A DNA stretch of 11,907 nucleotides from Candidatus Zixiibacteriota bacterium (GTDB taxonomy: Bacteria > SM23-81 > DAOVCL01): positions 1 to 11,907 of the forward strand of contig DAOVCL010000043.1 in assembly GCA_030670005.1 (NCBI GenBank). The letters run 5' to 3'. This document shows positions 6,137-11,907 of the stretch, one piece after another. A program made the position numbers and the translations under genes. How positions within the stretch are numbered: the stretch's first letter is position 1; every line of letters begins with the position of its first letter. The notes beneath the pieces were generated by a model. That model did not search any database and had not been told where the DNA came from. It saw only the letters and a program-made list of their open reading frames with translations.

Positions 6137-9100
6137 GGTTTGGCTCACGGAGAGCCTTTTGCTCGGCTTTACCTCTTCCCTGTTTCCATGGATGTCTACC
6201 CCATAGTAGTGGACCAGGTGGGACCCCACCTCCTCGATAGAGAAGGGCTCCCCATAGACCTGCCAATCTCCCCCATCTATGCGGTAATAGATGGTGTCCA
6301 CCCCGATCTGGGAACTGGAGGAGAGGATTATCTGAGTAGTTGGCTTTATGTGGACGATCTCCCCCAGTTCGGTATGGATCCCCTGGAAACTCATCTCAGT
6401 GAGGGGTGGACCCAAGACCTCAATCTCCGTTAGTTTGGAGAGCAGATCAGACCTCACCTCCACCCTAATGATCCCCTCGCTGCCCGGCCAGGCCGTCAGC
6501 TCCACAGATGCCTGCCCCAATGCATTGGTCACCCCGGAGGAGGAATTAAGGCTTCCCGGCCCCTCCAGAACCGAGAAAGAGAGCCGGGCATTGGAGATGT
6601 AATTCCCCTGCGCATCGGTTAAGCTAGCCACCAGGGAAGTTGTCTGGCCGCCCTCCATAACCGGATTTGCCGTCACCACCAGGCTGGCCTCTCTTCCGGC
6701 GATGACCATAAATGGGGGACTGACCGCCTCCAACCCCTCATTGTCCCAGACCTTTATATAAATGTGCTCGGCAATTGCATAAGTCTCCTGGATGGTAACC
6801 CTCCCCTCGACCAGTTGGACCACCCCCACCCCTAAGCTATCCCCTGGTAACCCGGAGCTTGCCGAATAGGCCTGAAGCCAGACCCTCCTATCCTGGGTAG
6901 TTACCAGATTGCCTGTGTTGGCATCTAAGAGCCTGACCGTAACCGGAAACCTCTCCGGCGGCCCTGCCGTGGCCGTATCTGGTACACTAACCGCATAGTA
7001 GACCCCTCCGGCCTCGATGTTGATGGGGGGAGAATAGGCCTCCCGTCCCAGGTAGTCCCTCACCCTGATACAGATGGCCTCAGCCTTGTCGTAGGCCTGG
7101 TCGTTGATCAGGGAAATCCCATTCTCTAAGAGCCCACTTTTTACCAAGAGGTTTCCATCTGTGCTATCATGATTTGCCTTAAATGGGGTGATAATGAATG
7201 AATGGGAGGCACCGACCACTCCCCCAGTGGCCGGATTGATCAGCTTGACGGTTATGGGGAATGTGGCCGGTGGACCGGCCACTGCCATGGTGGGAACGGT
7301 GATCTCATAAGTGGCCGCATTGACCGGGATATCCACGGACTGGGGGGTCTTCTCCAGATTGACTGAGTCCTCAACAGTAACCTTTATCTGTCCCTGGCGA
7401 TGGAGGACTATCTCAAAGTCCACCCTCCCGTTGGTAAATGGGGAACCCTGGTTCAGAGGGTTGGTCTCATCCAGGGAGCTGTCCGATGAGGTTATCTGGA
7501 CAACCCCACCGTTGACATTCACCAGGTTCCAGTACTGGTCAACCGCTAAGGCAGTGACCATAAAGGGAACCTCAGACGTCTCTACCAGGGGCAGGCCGCT
7601 CTTTCCAGTGGGGGAAATGGAGCCTTGCTCGGCAACCTCCCCCGGGGCGACCAACTGGAGCTTCTTGTAGCCATCGGGGGCCAGGGAGAAGACGGAGCTC
7701 ACCGCGGATAGGCCCAGGCTGTCTGATACCCTGATGAAGACCCCTTCGGCCTTGGTGTAGGTCTGAAGGAAGTCTGCCTCCCCCCCTTCAAGGTTGACCC
7801 TGCTTACCCCCACAGAGCCAGTTCCTGGGGTGCCGGTCTCAGCCGAATAGATGACAACCGATAGTTCCCTGTTCTCGGTAACGGCGACGGCATTGGTGTT
7901 TACATCCCTTAAGGTTATCTCCACCGGAAACGAGCTGGGGGGACCAACTGTAGCCGAATCGGGGACGGTGATCTGGTAGTAGAACCCACCGGAAGTTATA
8001 TGGATGGGATGAGAATACTCTTGACGTCCATAGTCATCGTCTATCCTGATCACGATATCCTCCACGGTATTGTAGGTCTGATCGACTATGGTTACCGATC
8101 CGTTGTTCAGGGTGGCTGAGGTTCTACCCAGAACCCCATGGGCCGGGTCACGATTGGCCAGAAATGGGGTCATAGTGAAGCTGTTGGAGGAGGAGACGGG
8201 CTCCCCGGTTTGGGGGTCAACCAGTTTGACGACCACGAAGAAGGTGGCCGGAGGCCCGGCCAGGGCGGTCACAGGGACGGTGATCTCATAATGAGGGCCC
8301 TCCCTTACCTCAATGGGCACCACCTGGGGGAGCTTGGCTGGATCCGAGTTGTCGGAGGCGGTCACCTCAATGAACCCGGCATTGCTCAGGTATATGTTGA
8401 ATATCCTCTCCCCGTTAACGAAAGGCTGATCCTGGTCGGGGGGATTCTCCTCGTTAAGGGAGTTGTCGCTGGAGCTGAGGTGGATCACCCCAGATTGGGT
8501 TGTGTCGGCTAAATTCCAGTATTGATCCACTGCCCTTACTAAAACCGTGAAGGGAACCCCTGCCCTCTGTGGATCAGGTGTCCCCGACTTACCGCTCTCC
8601 GAGACCGAACCCGGCTGGGAAGTCTCCCCTGGGGCTATAAGCTGAAGCTTCTTGTAGCCGTCTGGATCAATAGGGAAGACAGAAGATGTCCCCCTCACCC
8701 CTAAGGTATCTGTGGCCACGATATATATATCCTCGGCTTTGGTATAACTTTCCTGAATTGAGGCCCGCCCCTGAATCAGGTTGACCGTAGTGACATCCGT
8801 TATCCCCCCTCCTGGTTCCCCACTCGAGGCTGAGTAGATAGTGAGTTTCACCTCCCGGTCCTCGGTGGTGATGGGGTTTCCGGTCTGGGCATCCCTCAGC
8901 TCAACGGTCACCGGAAAGGTCTTTGGGGGGCCAACTGTGGCCGCCTCCAGAACCGATATATGATAGAAGACATCACCGGCCACCACCCGGATGGTATTAG
9001 AAAAGGTCTCCCTGCTGTAGTCATCCCAGACCCTGATGCAGATGGACTCCACCTTGTCATAGGTCTGGTGGTCAATTACCGCCACCCCGCTGTCCAGGAT

Positions 9101-11907
9101 GCCGCTGGTGGTTCCCAAAATTCCGTCTGTGGGGTCGTGGTTGGCCAGAAGGGGGGTAAGGAAGAAGCCATGGGAGGCATTGACCGGCTCCCCGGTCTGG
9201 GGGTCAATAAGCCTCACGGTCATCGGAAAGCTTGCCGGTGGCCCGGCGGTGACCGTATCCGGGGTGATCACCTCATAATAGGCCCCCTGATGGACATTTA
9301 TCCCCACCGTCTGGGTCTTGTTCATATCGTCTAAGTCAGTAGCCGTGACAGAGATCAACCCAGTATGGGCTAAATAGATGCTGAAGGTTATCTCCCCATT
9401 GACAAAGGACTGCCCCTGGTTTGGCGGATTGTTGTCATTCAAAGAGTTGTCAGATGAGGACAGCCTGATATGTTCCCCATTGATGGTGGGAACCAGGTTC
9501 CAGTACTCATCCACCGCCCGCACCGTGCAATCGAAGATGATGCCCGTGGTCTGAGGCAGGATAGAGCCGACCTTGCCTGTAGGGCTGCCCGGATCAGGGG
9601 ATTCTCCTGGAGCAAGAAGCTGGATCTGGACAAAATCCGCCGGGGAGACAAAGATTGCACTTGTATCCGCAATTAGGGTGTCATTCACATCCTTGGCTAT
9701 AACGAAATTTATCCCCGCTGTGCGGAAGAGGATCTGAAATTCCCTTGTCCCATCAGGATTTAGCCTGCTGTCGTTTCCCGGGATCACCGCATAGCCGCTG
9801 GTAGAGAGGTTCACCGTTGGCTGAGCCGGGACGAGGTTCCAGTACTGATCTACCGCCCTTACCATGGCCGGTATGGAGACACCAGCAGTGGTGGATGTGG
9901 CCGATCCCTTCTTTCCTGGGGCCACCCCTGGAGTATACTCCTGCCCGGGTAGGGTAATGAGAATCTTGCTGTATGTAGCAGCCAAGACATCAAATGGGTT
10001 GCTCGTTCCAGAGTGTCCCATCCCATCCTCACAGGAGAGCTCAACATCCGTCCCCGCCCGATAGATGGTCACGGTTCCCGTCCACTCCCCGTTGGTCAGG
10101 GTAATGCTAAGGGGGGTAAATGTCCCCTCTCCGGTGGAGGAGAGGAGGCTGATCTCCTGGTTGAAGGAGAGAACCTGGTTGCCAAAGCCATCCCTGGCGG
10201 TCACCCTCACATTGTGGACGGGCTGTCCCACCTGCTGGGGTGATGATATCTGGCTAAAGCTAAAGTGATCCAATGGACCGGCGGTGACCTCGATGTTGAC
10301 CAGATCCTCCTTGTCGGGATCATTGGAGTCGGTGGCTCTTAGCCAATTCAACCCCACCGTGGCCAAGGTCACCGGATAGCCCTGCACCGGGCTTCCCATT
10401 GCCTCTCCCCCCGGGGGCAGGGTCGCCTGGGGATCGTTTGTGGCAAAATCTATCATAGGATAAGGGGGTGGATCCTCTATGGGGTTCCATAAGCTATCGG
10501 TAACCGCCACCTCAATCTGGAACTCGCTCCCTGCCATCTGTGTGGTCGGTGAGCCCGACTTGCCATCTGGCTCAAAGGTCCCCGGATCAAGGGACTCTCC
10601 GGGGGCGGCCAGGACAAGCTTAGAGTATGGTCCTGAGTGGACGATTATCACACTGCTCAAATCGTCCATGTCGGGGTTGAACCCGTTGACCGCTCTAATC
10701 CTCTGCCCCTGATAGGTGCGGAAGATAACCCTGTAATCACCAATTCCAAACTGGGTGAGCTGAGCCCCATCATCCAAGGACTCTATATATCCTGTGGGAG
10801 AGCTAATGCTTATGGGAACCAGAACCGAGGGTCCTGCTACCTGGTTCCAGTATTTGTCCACCGCCCTGATTGTAGCGGTGACTGTGGCTCCGGCCTGAAC
10901 CGGAGTTGGTGGATTGCTGCGGCCAGGTGGGATTCCCGGGGTATAGGTCTCCCCGGGAAGGACGATCAATAGTTCGCTAAAAGGGCCTGCATTGATGGTA
11001 AAGTTATTGCTGAATCCTGTATGACCGGCAAGATCGTCACAGCTAAGTTGGGCATTGTTTGCCTTCTTGGTTATATGGACCAACCCCGACCAGGCACCGC
11101 TCGATAGGGTAACCAAGGTGGGGGTATAGGTATAGGGTCCAGTAGAGGACTCTAAGGCGATGTCTGAATTAAATGAGTAGACCCGGTTTTCGAAGGCGTC
11201 TTTGGCGGTAATGGAGACATTGAAGGGGGTAATGGTCGTCTGGGGGCTGGGTATTTGGGCGAAGGTGAAATGGTCTACCGAAGAATGGATGATGGAGATT
11301 GTGCTTACACTGGTGTTGTAGTTTATATCCTCCTCAACGGTGACCGTCTGGTTTCCCGCAGTCCTCAAGACCAGGTTGGAGAAGCTCTCGCTGTTTGAGG
11401 TCATCGGGGTAGATGCGGGAAGGGTAGCTAAGGTATCGGTGGAACTGAAAGAGATAGTTGGATAAGGAGTAGCGGAGACTGGATTCCAGTATTCATCCAC
11501 GGCCTTAACCTCAACCTGAGGGAAGGGAACTCCAGCCACCTGTTGGTTTGGTTCACCGCTCTTTCCCGGAACCGTGCCCGGGGTGAGGTTCTCCCCGGGG
11601 AAGAGGAGGATCACCGTGCTATAGGAACCCGGGTTGACCGTGATATTCTCGCTTGTCCCGGAGGGAAGCTGGGACTGACCAGGGTAGGAGATGCTGTTGG
11701 TGCAAGTTATGGTATTGATATGGGTGGTGGGATCCGTTCCATACAAGGTGACCATCAGGGTGGCCTCTCCATTGGTAAAGGAGGATCCCAAGACAGAGCT
11801 GGGGCTTATCCCTCCCACAGAGGCACTCAGGGTCACATTGTCGGAGAAGATGGTATTAGTGGCTCCGGTGTTGTCTTTGGCCACAATGGTTATCTGGAAG
11901 GGAACTC
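5840..11907 (-). CDS. Giant secreted multi-Ig-domain surface protein with T9SS/FlgD-like C-terminal domain (partial, N-terminus outside window)
   Basis: At least 2021 residues. The frame is open to the right edge (codons before GTG 11884 read VPFQITI, the start of an Ig-like strand), so that GTG is internal and the true start lies beyond. Numbered from it, the protein has three main Ig-like types. Type A (PGE...GKSG...AVDxYWN) begins near 87, 301, 418, 635, 752, 1077 and 1406. Type B (DHFxFxQI.SPQ...CxDxxGHxG) lies at 203-300 and 538-634, with a diverged copy at 1-86. Types C and D (both with AGPP/VGPPxxFPxTVxLxD) lie at 868-1076, 1198-1405 and 1525-1730. Then come a Big_1/invasin-like domain (1731-1825), an OmpL47-like domain (1826-1916; YYRIDGGDWQVYGEPF) and a sorting domain (1917-2014; NYPNPF...TIYDLLGEVVW...GNGGYICLI...KIAVVK). 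No catalytic domain is seen. Probable adhesin, stalk or surface-layer component. Confidence 0.9.
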   Translation of the reverse strand, partial: VPFQITIVAKDNTGATNTIFSDNVTLSASVGGISPSSVLGSSFTNGEATLMVTLYGTDPTTHINTITCTNSISYPGQSQLPSGTSENITVNPGSYSTVILLFPGENLTPGTVPGKSGEPNQQVAGVPFPQVEVKAVDEYWNPVSATPYPTISFSSTDTLATLPASTPMTSNSESFSNLVLRTAGNQTVTVEEDINYNTSVSTISIIHSSVDHFTFAQIPSPQTTITPFNVSITAKDAFENRVYSFNSDIALESSTGPYTYTPTLVTLSSGAWSGLVHITKKANNAQLSCDDLAGHTGFSNNFTINAGPFSELLIVLPGETYTPGIPPGRSNPPTPVQAGATVTATIRAVDKYWNQVAGPSVLVPISISSPTGYIESLDDGAQLTQFGIGDYRVIFRTYQGQRIRAVNGFNPDMDDLSSVIIVHSGPYSKLVLAAPGESLDPGTFEPDGKSGSPTTQMAGSEFQIEVAVTDSLWNPIEDPPPYPMIDFATNDPQATLPPGGEAMGSPVQGYPVTLATVGLNWLRATDSNDPDKEDLVNIEVTAGPLDHFSFSQISSPQQVGQPVHNVRVTARDGFGNQVLSFNQEISLLSSTGEGTFTPLSITLTNGEWTGTVTIYRAGTDVELSCEDGMGHSGTSNPFDVLAATYSKILITLPGQEYTPGVAPGKKGSATSTTAGVSIPAMVRAVDQYWNLVPAQPTVNLSTSGYAVIPGNDSRLNPDGTREFQILFRTAGINFVIAKDVNDTLIADTSAIFVSPADFVQIQLLAPGESPDPGSPTGKVGSILPQTTGIIFDCTVRAVDEYWNLVPTINGEHIRLSSSDNSLNDNNPPNQGQSFVNGEITFSIYLAHTGLISVTATDLDDMNKTQTVGINVHQGAYYEVITPDTVTAGPPASFPMTVRLIDPQTGEPVNASHGFFLTPLLANHDPTDGILGTTSGILDSGVAVIDHQTYDKVESICIRVWDDYSRETFSNTIRVVAGDVFYHISVLEAATVGPPKTFPVTVELRDAQTGNPITTEDREVKLTIYSASSGEPGGGITDVTTVNLIQGRASIQESYTKAEDIYIVATDTLGVRGTSSVFPIDPDGYKKLQLIAPGETSQPGSVSESGKSGTPDPQRAGVPFTVLVRAVDQYWNLADTTQSGVIHLSSSDNSLNEENPPDQDQPFVNGERIFNIYLSNAGFIEVTASDNSDPAKLPQVVPIEVREGPHYEITVPVTALAGPPATFFVVVKLVDPQTGEPVSSSNSFTMTPFLANRDPAHGVLGRTSATLNNGSVTIVDQTYNTVEDIVIRIDDDYGRQEYSHPIHITSGGFYYQITVPDSATVGPPSSFPVEITLRDVNTNAVAVTENRELSVVIYSAETGTPGTGSVGVSRVNLEGGEADFLQTYTKAEGVFIRVSDSLGLSAVSSVFSLAPDGYKKLQLVAPGEVAEQGSISPTGKSGLPLVETSEVPFMVTALAVDQYWNLVNVNGGVVQITSSDSSLDETNPLNQGSPFTNGRVDFEIVLHRQGQIKVTVEDSVNLEKTPQSVDIPVNAATYEITVPTMAVAGPPATFPITVKLINPATGGVVGASHSFIITPFKANHDSTDGNLLVKSGLLENGISLINDQAYDKAEAICIRVRDYLGREAYSPPINIEAGGVYYAVSVPDTATAGPPERFPVTVRLLDANTGNLVTTQDRRVWLQAYSASSGLPGDSLGVGVVQLVEGRVTIQETYAIAEHIYIKVWDNEGLEAVSPPFMVIAGREASLVVTANPVMEGGQTTSLVASLTDAQGNYISNARLSFSVLEGPGSLNSSSGVTNALGQASVELTAWPGSEGIIRVEVRSDLLSKLTEIEVLGPPLTEMSFQGIHTELGEIVHIKPTTQIILSSSSQIGVDTIYYRIDGGDWQVYGEPFSIEEVGSHLVHYYGVDIHGNREEVKPSKRLSVSQTLRGKVNNYPNPFRAGRQPTHIEYILKEASDVTLTIYDLLGEVVWRKEFKAGDSGGEAGVNLVEWWGKNGAGKTVGNGGYICLIKSKREELKRKIAVVK
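6137..6694 (-). other. Non-repeated stalk region: Big_1-like plus OmpL47-like domains
   Basis: Residues 1731-1825 read like a bacterial Ig-like domain of the Big_1/invasin type: ANPVMEGGQTTSLVASLTDAQGN, FSVLEGPGSLNSSSGVTNALGQASVELTA (shown here with length kept to motif blocks at 1739-1761 and 1770-1798). Residues 1826-1916 resemble the OmpL47-type domain: YYRIDGGDWQVY, PFSIEEVGSHLVHYYGVD, HGNREEVK. Both are single copy and lie between the repeats and the sorting domain, suggesting a spacer near the cell surface. Confidence 0.65.
6695..7669 (-). repeat. Supra-module 5 (A7-C3-D3) of the giant protein
   Basis: This covers residues 1406-1730, 325 residues. A7 has LQLVAPGEVAEQG, LAVDQYWNLV and SSDSSLDETNP. 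C3 has VAGPPATFPITVKLINPATG, FKANHDSTDG and AICIRVRDYLG. D3 has TAGPPERFPVTVRLLDANTG, AYSASSGLPG and TYAIAEHIYI. It is the last repeat before the Big_1-like domain. Confidence 0.85.
7670..8656 (-). repeat. Supra-module 4 (A6-C2-D2) of the giant protein
   Basis: This covers residues 1077-1405, 329 residues. A6 has LQLIAPGETSQPG, RAVDQYWNLA and SSSDNSLNEENPP. C2 has LAGPPATFFVVVKLVDPQTG and FLANRDPAHG. D2 has TVGPPSSFPVEITLRDVNTN, IYSAETGTPG and TYTKAEGVFI, ending in APDGYKKL. It is the closest relative of supra-module 3 by eye, including shared linker residues. Confidence 0.85.
8657..9631 (-). repeat. Supra-module 3 (A5-C1-D1) of the giant protein
   Basis: This covers residues 752-1076, 325 residues. 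A5 has LLAPGESPDPGSPTGKVG, RAVDEYWNLV and SSSDNSLND. C1 has TAGPPASFPMTVRLIDPQTG, LLANHDPTDG and SICIRVWDD. D1 has TVGPPKTFPVTVELRDAQTG, IYSASSGEPG and SYTKAEDIYI, ending in DPDGYKKL, which leads into the next unit. Confidence 0.85.
9632..10633 (-). repeat. Supra-module 2 (A3-B2-A4) of the giant protein
   Basis: This covers residues 418-751, about 334 residues. A3 has APGESLDPG and PYPMIDFATNDPQATLP, matching A1. B2 has DHFSFSQISSPQ and LSCEDGMGHSGTSN, matching B1. A4 has LPGQEYTPGVAPG and ILFRT, matching A2. A3 departs from the type A motif, with VTDSLWNPI instead of AVDxYWN. Confidence 0.8.
10634..11626 (-). repeat. Supra-module 1 (A1-B1-A2) of the giant protein
   Basis: This covers residues 87-417, about 331 residues. 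A1 carries FPGENLTPGTVPGKSG and KAVDEYWNPV, then PYPTISFSSTDTLATLP. B1 carries DHFTFAQIPSPQ and LSCDDLAGHTGFSN. A2 carries LPGETYTPGIPPG, RAVDKYWNQV and VIFRT. It pairs domain for domain with supra-module 2: A1 with A3, B1 with B2 and A2 with A4. Confidence 0.8.

Noticed and set aside
7311..7670. Plus-strand open frames across the giant and TPR genes (for example 119 codons here, 124 at 8138 and 8960, 118 at 6077)
   Set aside because: They are antisense shadows of strongly supported minus-strand genes. Several recur at equivalent places because the coding sequence itself is repetitive.
5840..11884. GTG at 11884 as the true start of the giant protein
   Set aside because: The frame stays open to the window edge, the upstream codons (VPFQITI) continue an Ig strand, no signal peptide follows the GTG, and there is no ribosome binding site. 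The gene is truncated by the window.

Overview
All five protein-coding genes lie on the minus strand, so the window reads biologically from right to left. Signal peptides, a lipobox, an outer-membrane beta-barrel of the PorV/PorQ type and a TolQ/ExbB-family proton channel indicate a double-membraned bacterium. The cargo C-terminus resembling a type IX secretion (T9SS) sorting domain, and the giant Ig-repeat surface protein, fit the Bacteroidota/FCB side of the tree or an uncultivated candidate phylum with similar gene content (WOR-3, Poribacteria or KSB1-like lineages). The exact lineage cannot be fixed from the sequence. There are no rRNA, tRNA, integrase or transposase genes.

Layout, in order of transcription. 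(1) 11907-5840: a giant secreted protein of at least 2021 residues, whose N-terminus lies outside the window. It consists of tandem ~100-120-residue Ig-like domains arranged in five higher-order units of about 325-332 residues. These are followed by a Big_1-like domain, an OmpL47-like domain and a FlgD/T9SS-like C-terminal sorting domain. (2) 5807-4557: a PorV/PorQ-type outer-membrane barrel with an added FlgD-like Ig domain. (3) 4554-1564: a 996-residue exported TPR protein. (4) 1530-916: a small lipoprotein of unknown family. Gaps between these four genes are 32, 2 and 33 bases, so they look like one operon. (5) After a 399-base non-coding gap comes the start (172 codons) of a MotA/TolQ/ExbB-family proton-channel gene that runs off the left edge.

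The 517-915 gap holds two repeat structures. One is a long imperfect inverted repeat (542-627) enclosing a perfect 14-bp tandem duplication. The other is a ~100-bp element (708-808) with inverted ends and four CGCARAG heptamers, of a kind scattered through many environmental bacterial genomes.

Inferred working model: the giant repeat protein is a surface adhesin or stalk exported by its C-terminal domain. The PorV-like barrel would be its outer-membrane receptor or shuttle. The TPR protein and lipoprotein would be periplasmic or outer-membrane scaffolds. The downstream ExbB-like channel may energise an envelope machine, but it may be transcribed separately.
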